The notes under the pieces are model-generated. The model did not search any database. It saw nothing but the letters and a program-made list of their open reading frames with translations, and was not told the origin of the DNA. The translations under genes and the position numbers were made by a program. A DNA stretch of 64,000 nucleotides from Peromyscus leucopus (lineage: Eukaryota; Chordata; Mammalia; Rodentia; Cricetidae): the NCBI RefSeq assembly GCF_004664715.2, contig NC_051086.1, positions 73,373,486 through 73,437,485 of the forward strand, written 5' to 3'. Each line of letters begins with the position of its first letter. The stretch's first letter is position 1. Below are positions 31,428 to 41,960 of the stretch, one piece after another.

Positions 31428-31590
31428 CCCCACTCCCATAACTCAGTTTCCTCATTTGTGAAGCTGAGAGCCCTCAGCCCCATTTTCCTGGGGCTATCAT
31501 AGGAAATGAACTGAAATGGTAAGTGGACAAGCACCATGCCTGTCTGGTGACTGGCACACAGCAGGAGCTCCCAGAATGTGAGAAGTAAAA
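31428..31590 (-). mobile_element. MIR SINE, antisense
   Basis: AACTCAGTTTCCTCATTTGT and GAAGCTGAG (31440-31468), then ACCATGCCTGTCTGGTGACT and GGCACACAGCAGGAGCTCCC, are the reverse complement of the MIR core. Confidence 0.75.
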
Positions 31591-32487
31591 GGGAGGGTGA
31601 TGAGAAACTGCTTGCTTCTGAAGAAAATCTCTGCCTTGTCACAGAGTGGATGAAGTAACTCGGACATTTAACTGGCAGATGTCACGGAAAAAGCTTCAAG
31701 GGGCATTCTGCACAAAGAGTCACAGGCTAGTTTGTGTTCAAACAAACCAGACAGCCAGCCCTCAGTTGGAGCCAGGAGCCAAATAGTTCAGACACCATCG
31801 AGGCTGGCTGCCTCCAGGTCGGGCTGCTTGGAGACAGGCCACAGGAAGACCTTGGTGTCAGCTCTCCAGGGCCTCGCAAGTTCCAGCATTTTTCTTATCC
31901 TCCCTTGAAGCTGCTACTTAGATAAGAAACATGGGGAGAAAGAAAGGGAGGGGGGATCACTAAGCACAAAGGTGGTTGCTTTGGTAACATCTGCACACAC
32001 CAGCACGCCTCTTACTACTATTCTTTTCTAGGGTGGGGCTGGGGGGATGGGGTGGGAGTCTATCATAGTGTTTACCTTGGGGGATGTCTGGCCTCCTCTC
32101 CACACAGATCTCATTTTATGGTGTGTGGAGTTTTATGAACCAATTTGCCATGGGAGAGGAGACGAGAAGGCTGATGTGTGAGCTGAAGTTTAAAAGCCAT
32201 AAATTCAAAGGAAAATTATTCCAGAATTATAAGTCCTGCTTACTGGTGTCCAAGGGTAATAGCCACTGTTCAGTGGCAGGGCTGGGACTTCCAAAGTTAT
32301 TTCAGGGGCCATTTGTAGGACAAGCACCCTTTCATTTCATTTGGATGCGTAAATATTTTTCAATGGGGGTCTCCTGAATGTGTTGGGATCCAGCCAATGT
32401 CCCCAAACTTCTGGGAGCCATGAACACCCAGATACTCTTTCTCCATGACAGTTCATTCAGGAAGTCTAAAATCAGACATGCACATGT

Positions 32488-32489
<2 letters not shown>
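31591..32489. other. Unique sequence
   Basis: Includes a G-rich segment GGTGGGGCTGGGGGGATGGG near 32032. An open plus frame of 97 codons (32084-32377) is unrecognised. Confidence 0.4.

Positions 32490-32532
<43 letters not shown>
32490..32532. repeat. (CA)n microsatellite
   Basis: About 42 bases of pure CA. Confidence 0.96.
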
Positions 32533-32533
<1 letters not shown>

Positions 32534-32679
32534 TTACACTTTATCTTCATGGAATACAACTAGCTCTACTGTTTGGTGTGGCTTAGACCCTGGGTGATTT
32601 ACAAAAGCCTTTTGATTATTGGGTAGGATAAAACAAAACCAACTCCAAAAGTTCCCATGGGATAGAAATCAGGATAGAT

Positions 32680-32681
<2 letters not shown>

Positions 32682-32731
<50 letters not shown>
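32682..32731. repeat. (CA)n microsatellite
   Basis: About 49 bases of pure CA, the second CA tract within 250 bases. Confidence 0.96.
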
Positions 32732-32734
<3 letters not shown>

Positions 32735-34189
32735 CCATATGAATGCTTTTGCCCAGAAGTGCAGAAGAGCCAAAGGATAAAAAGGACTGGGGGAGGGGCA
32801 GACCTGAGCCAGCCAGTGACACATGGAACAATTCTCATGTTTGTAAATACTTGGAAAGAGAGATGTGTAAGACCTTTGAAGATGATGAAGAGGTAGAAAC
32901 TCAATCCTAATGCCCTCTCCCCAAGCATCCTCCATCACACTTTGCCTCCCCAGAATACCTGCTGCCTGAGACTGTATACCGCTGGCTTTTCCAGGGTCCT
33001 TTCTTGTAGGCATCTGATGTCCGCTGAGTTTTCAACAGGACTGCTACTAATTTCTCTAAACATAACATCCCTCAAGCTTCTAGACCTACATCATCACAGG
33101 TGGTCTCCCAAGCTATGTGAAGCCCTGCGCCTTCATGCCTTGCTGGCTGGCTGATGGCAGACAAGGCTGGGTGGCCCTCATTCAAAATGAATAGCAAGCA
33201 TGCTGATAACTGAGACAGTAAGAGGACCCTCTTGCTGGTGTCACCTAGCCCGAGGCCTGCTGTGAAAAGCTTTTGTCAGAACCCTACCCTTGCTGAATTC
33301 TTTCTTGGTCTTCGGTTTTGCATGTGTGCATATGCTAGAGATGGGAAGAACATTTGGCTATTCCAGGAGGTATTGGTTTCTAAAGGCCAAAAGTAATTTC
33401 TTTAAAAGTTTTACTATCCATTTCTACAAATTCATGCATTTTTCATCCAAACCCAGTGAAATGCTCCTCGGCGTGCTGGTGTTTAAGTTACAGGTTGGAA
33501 ATCATTCAAAGAGCTTGAAATTCAAGCTGACGAGATGGATGAGAGGCCAGGGAATGTCAGCACCCATTGGCAGACATTCAAAATGGGATGGTCTTCTCTT
33601 CGGTAGGTGGATGGGCCCTTTAAGAAATAGTGAGAACGTCCTCCTGAATGCCACAAGACCAGAGTGGAAATCAGTAAAAGAGAGAGGTGGACTCTGTCCT
33701 GGGTGTTTGGCGGGTTCTGTGGTGAAACCATGGCTCCAGAGAATGTCCGAGGACTGTGTGTAGACCTGCGGTGACAGTTTTTCCGAAACAGTGATTTCTG
33801 TAATGACGGCGTCTCTTCTTTGCCTGATGCTCTGGTTTGGGGATAGTGGTCCTGGAGAGACAGCCTCAGCAGCCACCAGCTAATTCCTAGACAGCAAATG
33901 TGCAAAACCCCTGGGAACACGCCTGTCATATGCAAACTAGCTTACCCAGAGCTTACACTCTCAGCCAGTTCCTCTGGGAATTCTCAGATATCAAACCTTT
34001 TATCTGAAATCACACCAGGACCAAAACTGGACAATTGGGACCAATCTTATAACCCAGAGATTCCCACTGAAATGATCCAAACTCTCCAATCTCAGTCCGG
34101 TCATTGTACCTACTCTATCATTGCCCATTGCTGTCCTGAGGGTTCTGGGCCATGCTCTTCTCTTCCCCAGCATCGTACAGAAAGTAAGG
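32732..34189. other. Unique sequence with chance-length open frames
   Basis: The longest non-repeat frame in the window is here (33290-33763, plus, 157 codons), opposite minus-strand frames of 124 and 137 codons. None resembles a known family or has splice or polyadenylation support. About that many frames of this length are expected in 64 kb, so I do not call a gene. Confidence 0.4.
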
Positions 34190-34444
34190 GGTGGCATGGG
34201 CACAATCATAGTGGCGGGAAGGCAGAGGCAGGAAGATCTCTAGTACTCAACTACTTAGCCAGTCTGGCTTGAGTGGCAGAGCTCTAGGTTCAGCGAGAAA
34301 CACTGCCTCAAAAAGTAAAGTGGGAAGCCATTGAGGAAAGCACTGGGCTGCCTTCTGATACCCACATACATGTACATAAACATGCATGTGTATATGAACA
34401 TCTATGTACATACATATAATGCACAAATATGCACATACATATAA
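34190..34444 (+). mobile_element. Long tRNA-headed rodent SINE, 3' two-thirds
   Basis: GGCAGAGGCAGGAAGATCTC, GGTTCAGCGAGAAACACTGC, CTCAAAAAGTAAAGTGGGAA and CTTCTGATACCCACATACAT in plus order, ending in an ACATAC-rich tail. The tRNA head is missing. Confidence 0.65.
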
Positions 34445-34452
34445 CACACACA

Positions 34453-34486
<34 letters not shown>
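34445..34486. repeat. (CA)n microsatellite at SINE tail
   Basis: About 41 bases of CA with one TA break. Confidence 0.95.
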
Positions 34487-34589
34487 GGGTGGGGGTATCA
34501 ACACCATGAGAGGGATGTTCATTCTCTTGCCTTCTGGGATTCAGAATGGAGCTCCCAAGAAGCTTGTGGGACTCCTCTTGCTCTCTTGT

Positions 34590-34950
34590 CATGAAAAATT
34601 AACTGACAGCTGTGGAAACTGCATGGGACCAGACTAGATCCTCTGCATACGGGAGACAGTTGTGTAGCTGGGTCTGTTTGAGGGGCCCCTGTCACTGTGA
34701 TCAGGATCTATCCCTGGTGCATGAGCAGGCTTTCTGGCTCCCATTACTATAGTTGGATACCCCTGATAAAGCAGGGAGGGGCTTGGCCTGCCTCAACTGA
34801 ATGTACCAGGCTTAGCTGTCCCCCATGGGAGAACTTACCCTGTTGGAGGAGGGTTAAAGAGGGAGGGAGGAGCTAGAGAGGGATGAGAGGGGGATCTGTG
34901 GTTGGTATGTAAAATGAATAGAAAAAAATTAAAAAAGAAAAAAAAGAATA
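34590..34950 (+). mobile_element. Rodent L1 3'-UTR with poly-A tail
   Basis: GCATGGGACCAGACTAGATC, GGGAGACAGTTGTGTAGCTG, GATCAGGATCTATCCCTGGT, CTCAACTGAATGTACCAGGC, CCCCATGGGAGAACTTACCC and GGTTGGTATGTAAAATGAAT precede an A-rich end. This is a clear rodent L1 3' terminus, severely 5'-truncated, with no coding sequence. Confidence 0.9.
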
Positions 34951-35231
34951 TTGTCTTGTTTCGTCTTGAGAGAAAACTCAAGTTAAGATCCAGATGATAC
35001 TGCTGTCAGTGTTAGACTCAATGCAAGCAAATGCTGCTCCAGATGTCAACCAAGCTCATGCCTACCATCAGCCTCTTTCTATTTTCACTTCCTCAGCTCT
35101 CTTATACACCAACACACATACTCCCTATAACACATACCATCAAACTATATCCACCCACACACTCACACACACCTGCTACACATACCACCCACCAAATCAC
35201 ACATACCTACCACTCCACCCTGTCTAAGGGC
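34951..35231. repeat. CA-rich low-complexity stretch
   Basis: From about 35105 to 35220 the sequence is a degenerate ACAC/CCACC mix (AACACACATACTCCC, CACACACTCACACACACC). The left part is unique. Confidence 0.6.
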
Positions 35232-35735
35232 TTCTATTGTTGTGAAGAGACACAATGACCATGATAACTCCTCCCCCCCCAAGACAGGGTTTTCTCTGTA
35301 TACTTTTGGTGCCTGTCCTGGATCTCAAACTCACAGAGATCGCCTGCTCTGCTCCCTAGTGCTGGGATTGAACGGTGTGTGCTACCACCACCCAGGGGAC
35401 CATGGTAACTCTTACAAAGGAAAACACTTAATTGTGTGGCTCACTTAGAGTTCAGAGGATTAGTCCATTATTGTCATAGTTCGACATGGTGGCCTGAAGG
35501 TGGAGTGCTGGAGAAAAAGATGAGTGTCTTACATCTTGACTTGAAGGCAACAGGAAGTGGTCTGAGACACTGGGTGTGGCTTGACCATATATGAGACCTC
35601 AAAGTCTACTTCCACAGTGACACACTTCTTCCAACAAGGCCACACCTACTCCAACAAAGCCATACCTCCTAATAGTGCCACTCCCAATGAGCTTATAGGG
35701 GCCAATTACATTCAAACTACCACACATCAATACAG
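35232..35735 (-). mobile_element. MaLR-type LTR, antisense, split by a B1
   Basis: TTCTATTGTTGTGAAGAGAC and ACAATGACCATG (35232-35264), then after the B1 the sequence resumes with AAAGGAAAACACTTAATTGT, TCATAGTTCGACATGGTGGC, GACACACTTCTTCCAACAAG and GGCCACACCTACTCC, ending ACATTCAAACTACCACACA. It is the reverse of the common rodent LTR. Confidence 0.82.
35271..35397 (-). mobile_element. B1 SINE, antisense, inserted in the LTR
   Basis: AAGACAGGGTTTTCTCTGTA, GCCTGTCCTGGATCTCAAAC, TCACAGAGATCGCC, AGTGCTGGGATTGAACGGTG. It is flanked by GACCATGATAACTC (35257-35270) and GACCATGGTAACTC (35398-35411). The expected T-run (antisense poly-A) is replaced by a C-rich run. Confidence 0.85.
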
Positions 35736-35753
35736 ATACACAGAGCCCACCCG

Positions 35754-36111
35754 TACTGTGGATATTGCTCTTTATAAATAAAACACTGATGGCCAGTGAC
35801 CAGGCAGGAAGTAGGTTGCCAGGCAGGAAGTAGGTGGGACAAGGAGAGAGGGGAATTCTGGGAAGTGGAAAGCTGAGGAGGGAGACACTGCAGCCACCGC
35901 CAGGACAAGCAGCATGTAAAGACTCTGGTAAGCCACAGCCACGTGCAAGGTATAGATTTATAAAAATGGGTTAATTTAAGATAAAAGAACAGTTAGCAAG
36001 AAACCTGCCACGGCCATACAGTTTATAAGTGATATAAGCGTCTGATTATTTTATAAGTGGATTGTGGGACTGCGGGGCTTGGGGAACCTGGAGAGAAGCC
36101 CTCCAGCAACA
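35754..36111 (+). mobile_element. Solo LTR, cricetid class II type
   Basis: GATATTGCTCTTTATAAATA (35761) includes a TATA-like box. GGTATAGATTTATAAAAATG, GGTTAATTTAAGATAAAAGA, ACAGTTAGCAAGAAACCTGC and GGCCATACAGTTTATAAGTG match, in reverse, the LTR pair at 36485-38207. CACCCG occurs on both sides (35748-35753 and 36112-36117), a probable 6-bp target duplication. A 19-base tandem duplication (CCAGGCAGGAAGTAGGTTG) lies at 35800-35837. Confidence 0.8.
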
Positions 36112-36484
36112 CACCCGGCTCCAGGTGCCCAATTAAATAAACCGATCAGTTTCTCAAGCTGCTTTCCACCCAGATGACCATACAGTGCACCTCCTCTACT
36201 TGGTACTAAAGGCACGTTTTCTAAACAAATGTTGAGACTTTCAAAGTAAGATTTATTGGAAAGATTGGCACATTGACTGAAGACATTAAATGAGATGAAC
36301 CTCTAGGGTTGCTTTCTTACTCTCTCCATCACTCACACGAGAGAAAAAGTACTGTTCTAGAAGAATGTATTATAGACAGCTCTTAAGTATCACCATCATA
36401 TTAATTTTCACTGCCTGGTGGATAAGCCTCCAGTAGCACAGGGCTCAAAAGGGAAATCCACTGTAGCTGTAGCTTGTACTGTAC

Positions 36485-36869
36485 TGTAGCTTGAGTTTTC
36501 CTGCCTTGCCCACAGTCAGGACAAATCTCTATCACCTGCCAGTCTCACAGCTGCTCAGACCAAACCAAGTAAACACAGAGACTTTATTGCTTACAAACTG
36601 TATGGCGATGGCAGGCTTCTTGTTAACTGTTCTTATAGCTTAAATTAATCCATTTCCATAAATCTATACCTTGCCACATGGCTTGTGGCTTACCAGTGTC
36701 TTCACATGCTTCTTGTCATGGTGGTGGCTGGCAGTGACTCTTTCTGCCTTCCTGTTCTTTCTTTTCTCCTCTCTGTAGTCCCGCTATACTTCCTGCCTAG
36801 CCACTGGCCAATCAGTGTTTTATTTATTGACCAATCAGAGTAAACTGACATACAGACCATCCCACAGCA
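36485..36869 (-). mobile_element. 3' LTR of the minus-strand provirus
   Basis: On the plus strand it runs from TGTAGCTTGAGTTTTCCTGC to AGACCATCCCACAGCA. The ACCAATCAGAGTAAACTGAC block near the U3 end carries CCAAT-type motifs on the plus strand (ATTGG in sense). Confidence 0.88.
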
Positions 36870-36901
36870 CTTCCCCTTTTTCTTTTCTTTTTTTTTTTTT
36901 A
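36870..36901 (-). other. Polypurine tract of the provirus
   Basis: The plus strand CTTCCCCTTTTTCTTTTCTT followed by a T-run is an all-purine run on the minus strand. It directly abuts the 3' LTR start (TGCTGTGGG in sense), the expected place for plus-strand priming. Confidence 0.85.
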
Positions 36902-37804
36902 AAGAGAAAGGTTTTAACTTTTACACATCTCCAAAGCCAGCTTGGTATATTTGGGAATTTGGGCATAGCTTCTCTTATTACTTCTGCTGGAGGGGGCACT
37001 GTATCTTATGGGGACACAAAGAAAATTTTAGGAATTATGGAGTAGTCTGTGAGGGTGTATTGTCTGAGCCAGTTGCCTTGAAATGGTTCTGGATGTTGGG
37101 TCATCTGGGCTTGGTGTCATCGGAGACCTTTCAGGGGTCTTGGCTGGTCAAACCTGATGTATCTTAATCTGGAACAAATCCATAGCCTCTGGCTTTCTGT
37201 GGAAGCAAAAGCAGAGCCTCCTTTCCAAAGCAACATATCCTTACATCCAGATTTTGAAGTCAAGGTACCTTTAAAATATACATTTTGGCATAATGCACAC
37301 CTTTTGCAATCAAAATGTTTTTCTTCAGTTACAAATATCAAAGAGAACATAATCCAGATTCTCTGTATGTGAACTTATTTTTTATATTACCTTGAGCCTA
37401 TTGCTTTTAAACTGCAGCATTCCAAGACTGAAACGGCGCTGTCGCTGTGGCTGCTGGCTCTGCCCACTTCAGCTTCCAACATGGTGGTGGTACATTTTTC
37501 TGCCAGCTCTGGAAGCCATCAACTCTCAGTAATAGTGGGTCTATGCTTCTATCAAAGCAGGTATTGTAGCCCAGAAACCTCTTTTTTTTTTTTTTTTTTT
37601 GTACTAGCAAAGGCTAAATCCAGGACGCAGCTTAATATGCCACTTGCAGAGGCCTCATTCCCACCATACTGCAGGTCGAGCACACACACAGGAACCCCCA
37701 TAGTAGCTCAAACCACAGGCTGCCACTAGCTTGAAAGAGACAACTAGGAACTGTTTTTAGCTCCGTTTTAGAATCTTTTTCTCAGGTTTTAGGTGGAAAC
37801 TCTT
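36902..37804 (-). other. Internal region of the provirus
   Basis: No recognised gag, pol or env domain. It contains a T-run at 37582-37600 and a (CA)n patch at 37681. The only frames are under 85 codons. It may be non-coding spacer of a non-autonomous element. Confidence 0.5.
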
Positions 37805-37822
37805 GCCCCACGTTGGGCACTT
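37805..37822 (-). other. tRNA-Lys-type primer-binding site
   Basis: GCCCCACGTTGGGC (37805-37818) on the plus strand equals the first 14 bases of the 3' 18-mer of tRNA-Lys(1,2). The last four positions are degenerate. It lies next to the 5' LTR, which fixes minus orientation and class II affinity. Confidence 0.82.
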
Positions 37823-38207
37823 TGTAGCTAGAGTTTTCCTGCCTGCCCACAGTCAGGACAAATCTCTTCACCTGCCAGTCCCACAGCTGCTCAGACCAAC
37901 CAAGTAAACACAGACTTATATTGCTTACAAACTGTATGGCCATGGCAGGCTTCTTGCTAACTGTTCTTATAGCTTAAATTAATCCATTTCCATAAATCTA
38001 TACCTTGCCACGTGGCTTGTGGCTTACTGGCATCTTCACATGCTTCTTGTCATGGTGGTGGCTGGCAGTGACTCCTTCTGCCTTCCTGTTCTCTCAATTC
38101 TCCTCTCTGTTAGTCCGCCTATACTTTCCTGCCTAGCCACGTGGCCAACCAGTGTTTTTATTTATTGACCAATCAGAGTAAATTGACATACAGACCATCC
38201 CACAGCA
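37823..38207 (-). mobile_element. 5' LTR of the minus-strand provirus
   Basis: On the plus strand it runs from TGTAGCTAGAGTTTTCCTGC to CAGACCATCCCACAGCA. It is collinear with the 36485 copy apart from substitutions and single-base indels. Confidence 0.88.
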
Positions 38208-39412
38208 GCATACTGTGACATTTTATCTGAGGGGTAAGGGAAAAGACACTCACACACTCTCTTGATGGCTTCCTTCTTTACTCTTCTGTATTCCCCTTTT
38301 GCATTCTGATTCTGTATTGTGACTCTTTATTTTTCTTCTACAGCTTATAGACCCCAAGAAAATCTTTCAGGCAATATAGAAATTACAATGTAGTTACATC
38401 TATTTTTTAAGTGAATGACTATAATGAATACAGGTAAAAAAGTGTCTTTCATCTGCCTTACATGATTAAAATAGAGTTATCCCAAGAACCCACATACATT
38501 TATTTATATCTAAGTAACTTGTTATAGATCAACAGAGTGTGGACAAGTAGGGTATTTTTCTTTGCCATTCCTTTTACTGGCTGCATATTGCAGTTACAAA
38601 GAAAGAATCAATCATTTTATAATTTATCTTGAAAGGTAATCTTATAAGGAACCTTAAAGGAATCACAAACCTAAACTTTTATACATGAAAAAGAAGCAGT
38701 CAGCTCTACTTTAAATCTTTAGGATGCATACCCTTTCATCAATAGTTTTTTTTTTTTTTTTTAATCGAGAGATTGAGGACAAAAATGTGTATAAGGAACT
38801 ATTCATCACCTTTGGTCATTAAACAATCCTAGCAAAAAAGACACATCAGCTAATGATAATTGGACTCTTTTGTTTTTGTTCCATGACCTAAATGAGTTTC
38901 TCACTCAACTATGTGCCTTTCTAACTTTAGATTATCTTCTTGGGTTTTTCACCTCAAAGCTATTTGACAAAAACACCTTAGTCTAACCTTGTATTATTTT
39001 TAAAGCTTTGTTTCAGCTATGATGCACTCTGAATCCTATGAATTCACCTCCCAGCATTAGGATTAGAAGAATTTAAACTAGCTGGGCTATTGGAACTCAA
39101 TTGTTTTTTTTTAATCATTAACCTAAGCCATAGTCAATACAGCTCCCAAATAGAAACTCATGTTTTCTAGCTGTGTGACACTTTTTCTTGTTTTATTTTT
39201 TATCCTCTGCAGCCTCTGTTTTATCAGAGGCAGGGGCAACATCTTATCCTACCTTTGCCTATGTTAATTTTTCCACTAAACTAACCTCTATCATAATCCC
39301 TTACTATGTTTATTAAAAACCCTCAATTATCAAAATTATTAAAGTTATTAAACTAACACTATTATTGTATAAAATCATTGCCTCAGCTAAACTGTACTGC
39401 TTATTATTATAA
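38208..39412. other. AT-rich sequence, unassigned
   Basis: Low GC with T-runs (38747-38762, 39105). No gene. It could be decayed retroelement but gives no clear match. Many TTATTAAA-like strings occur around 39310-39400. Confidence 0.4.
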
Positions 39413-39538
39413 AGTCATCTTCATAATAATACACAGGTAAAAAATGCCCAGTAGAATAGGTATTTCCATGAGATAAACACATTACAGGCAGTGGGAATCT
39501 TCCCACACCCATTCACACCATGTCAGATACCAGAGAAA
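39413..39538 (+). repeat. Direct duplication, copy A
   Basis: AGTCATCTTCATAATAATAC, ACAGGTAAAAAATG, CCATGAGATAAACACATTAC, AGGCAGTGGGAATCTTCCCA and CACCATGTCAGATACCAGAG recur at 40540-40664 with a few substitutions and a 5-base indel. No family is recognised. Confidence 0.9.
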
Positions 39539-40229
39539 GATGGCAGCAGCAAATATGTAAAGGCACAGCAGAAACAAAAGACATGCCAGGGTCTGTGGTC
39601 CTGGGGCCTTGCCTATCTGAGACTCACCACCCATCAGGGAGTTTCCTCCTGGTGGGCTGATACCTCAAACTTCAATTGCTGTCTCCTGCTCCTCTGACAT
39701 GGCCACCAGCAATTAATAGATTTTTCCATATTAGCAAAATCAATTCAGAAGGGTGTGTGGCCACCCATCACACTTCCTACTACAGTTCTGAAAAATGTGG
39801 GGTAGGGGAATAACTGAGTTTCATCTGTTTCTCTCTATTGAATTCACCGGAAATTTTTTTGTACTTATGACCTTTGCTTAGAAACCCAAGAATGAGAAAT
39901 ATACACAAACAACCAACCCTTTAAAAAACCTGTATCCAACTCTACCTTCAAATGTAGTGACTACTAGCTGAAATTAGTTCTTTCAAACATTTTCTATCAA
40001 TAAATACAGTCTCATTGTGTATGTACCTCTGTGTCATTTGTTAAAACAACATCCATGAACACCAGGCCTGTACTTTCTAGCTAAAACAGCCATATATTTT
40101 TTTAAATAGAGTGGAGAGGTCTTTCTGTTGGCTTGAGGCCTTTACTACCTGTTTTATTGAAGAAATGGCCAGATGTCTCATCCACAGAGACTTCATCTTT
40201 CCTTTCCTAGTTCAAGAATCCTAAAGTAA
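39539..40229. other. Unassigned sequence between duplication copies
   Basis: Mostly unique. It may include diverged antisense L1 3'-UTR toward the right side. No genes. Confidence 0.4.
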
Positions 40230-41145
40230 ATCATGGTCTTGATCCTAACACTAGTGGATGAGTGTGGCCAGTTGCAACATCATATAAATTAAATAAAATA
40301 TCACATGTAGTTTTTGTGCCTAGCTCTTGCCACCCATCTCTGAGATCAATTTGTGTCCTTCCAGAACCTTCCTTGTGCAATTCTTCCACACTGGACGGTC
40401 ATTCCACATATGTGTATACAACAACACAACCCTGCATTCATTCTCATATAGGTCAACTGTGTTTTCCAGTTTTGTGAATTAAAAACCCAAGAATTATTTC
40501 ACTGTAATATTCTGGGTGTATTAGGAAGAAATCATCTTCATAATAATCCACAGGTAAAAAATGTTTCAGTAGAATGGGTATTTTCCATGAGATAAACACA
40601 CTACATTATAGGCAGTGGGGAATCTTCCCATACCCATTCACACCATGTCAGATACCAGAGAAAAGATACTCATGTCTGTGGTTTTATCCTCAAGAATAGA
40701 ACAGCTAGGTCAGAGAGCATTTCCACATTTGGATAGGGGAATATCACCAAGGAATTTTCAAAGAGGGAAGAAGCTGTCTGCATGCCCACCAGCGGCATTT
40801 GAGGGTCTTGCTTGCTCTCCTTCCTCATCAAGATATTAGCCGTCTGTCTTCTTCATTTGAATCAGTCTGGCAGTCAGTGGTCTCCATTTCTGTTTTGTTT
40901 GTTTGTTTTCTGCATGGATTGTGATGTTAGTGACCCTTTTTGCATGTGTTTATCCACTACATGAATGACTTATTTCAAAACAGCCAAAATGTTTGTCTTT
41001 ATATTTTTCTATTAAAATATCTTTTATATTGGTAGGAATTATTTGTATCTTTCAGATTAAATGTTTACAAGAAAATGTGTTATAAATATTTTCTGCTAGT
41101 CTATTTTATATTAAATTTCATTTTGTTTTTTCTTAATTTTAATTT
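40230..41145 (-). mobile_element. Ancient L1 (L1M-type), antisense, split by duplication copy B
   Basis: On the plus strand, CATATAAATTAAATAAAATA (40284), CCTCAAGAATAGAACAGCTA, GGTCAGAGAGC (40688-40718), GGAATTTTCAAAGAGGGAAG, GCCCACCAGCGGCATTTGAG and CCTCATCAAGATATTAGCC follow, in order, the antisense 3' portion of old mammalian L1 (AATTGCTGGGTCATA to CCCACCAGCAGTGTATGAG to CTCACCAACAC). Confidence 0.65.
40540..40664 (+). repeat. Direct duplication, copy B
   Basis: Same sequence as 39413-39538, about 1,127 bases downstream and in the same orientation. It interrupts the antisense L1 text, which suggests that copy B is the derived insertion. Confidence 0.9.
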
Positions 41146-41149
41146 TTTA

Positions 41150-41765
41150 AAAAAATACTTTGGTTTTTAAGCCATTTTCAGTTCACAGACAAAATGACTG
41201 GAAAAGTACCAGAGGTCCCATATACCTGTTTTACTTACTGTTTCTACCAGGGCAATACATTTGTTGCAAATGATAAACCTCTTCTGACCTCACTCTGTCA
41301 CCTAAGTCTATAGGTAACATGAAAACTTAGTTTCCTAGTATATTTTATGTATCATAGCAAATACATAATGAGAGGCATCCACTTACAGATGCCATATGGA
41401 GTAGCTTCACTGTCCTAAGCCCCTGTGTTGGCTTCCCCAAACCTCTTTCCTTCTGACCCTGGCAACACCTGATGCTCCTTTGTTGTCTCCAAAGGTTTGC
41501 CATTCCCAGAATGTTATTTATTTGGAATCAACTAATGGGTGATCTTCCCAGCCTGGCTCTTTCAATTAGAAATATGCATTTCATTTTCTCCATGACTCTT
41601 CATGACTTAAGAGGATATTTCCTTGCAATAGTAAACAGCACAGAATCTTCTGGTTTATTGTAATTTCTTCATTTGCTTTTCTGCAAGATATCTTAGCTGC
41701 TTCCAAACTTCAGCAATTTTAAATAAAACTTTTATGGCAATTCGAGATTTTGTGCAGACCTATTT
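41150..41765 (-). mobile_element. Ancient L1 (L1M/L1ME-type) 3'-UTR, antisense
   Basis: TTAAGCCATTTTCAGTTCAC, CATTTGTTGCAAATGATAAA, CTATGGAGTAGCTTCACTGT-like text, GACCCTGGCAACACCTGATG, CCAAAGGTTTGCCATTCCCA, GAATGTTATTTATTTGGAAT, GCTTCCAAACTTCAGCAATT and AAATAAAACTTTTATGGC are all ordered matches. This is a separate copy from the preceding one because the 3'-UTR restarts. Confidence 0.82.
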
Positions 41766-41774
41766 GAAACTCAT

Positions 41775-41960
41775 TTAATTTGGGGCTTGGCTCAATGGCT
41801 CAGCAAGGAAGGGTGCTTGCCACGAAGGCTGAATTTGAACCTTGCAAGCCATGTGGTAGAAGGAGAGAACCCACTCCCCTCAACCTGTCCTTTCACCTTC
41901 ACATGTATGCTGGGGCACATGTATACACCCTTACAGAATTATAAATTTTAAAAATTACAA
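41775..41960 (+). mobile_element. B3-like tRNA-headed SINE
   Basis: GGGCTTGGCTCAATGGCTCA, GTGCTTGCCACGAAGGCTGA, GGTAGAAGGAGAGAACCCAC, TCCTTTCACCTTCACATGTA and a GGGGCACATG end precede an A/T-rich tail. Confidence 0.7.

Larger units (their letters stand above)
36485..38207 (-). mobile_element. Defective class II endogenous retrovirus, both LTRs present
   Basis: Two 385-bp LTRs in the same orientation bracket about 950 bases of internal sequence. TG/CA termini, a primer-binding site and a polypurine tract all agree on minus-strand orientation. The interior has no long open frame and is far too short for gag, pol and env, so this is a non-autonomous or heavily deleted copy. The two LTRs differ at roughly 20-30 sites plus small indels, so the insertion is not very recent. 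I saw no convincing target duplication; the left border carries a local TGTAGCTTG/TACTGTAC duplication that obscures it. It is related to the solo LTR at 35754. Confidence 0.88.

Noticed and set aside
33290..33763. 157-codon plus-strand open frame with overlapping minus-strand frames up to 137 codons
   Set aside because: No recognisable domain, no splice or polyadenylation context. A few frames of this length are expected by chance in a 64 kb six-frame search.
35105..35220. Possible CRISPR-like or satellite array of CACACC units
   Set aside because: Spacing is irregular with no fixed unit or spacers. It is degenerate CA-rich low-complexity DNA in a mammalian genome.
36468..36493. Target-site duplication for the provirus
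   Set aside because: The 6 bases before TGTAGCTTG (CTGTAC) and after CCCACAGCA (GCATAC) agree at only about half the positions. A local TGTAGCTTG repeat confuses the left border, so no duplication is claimed.
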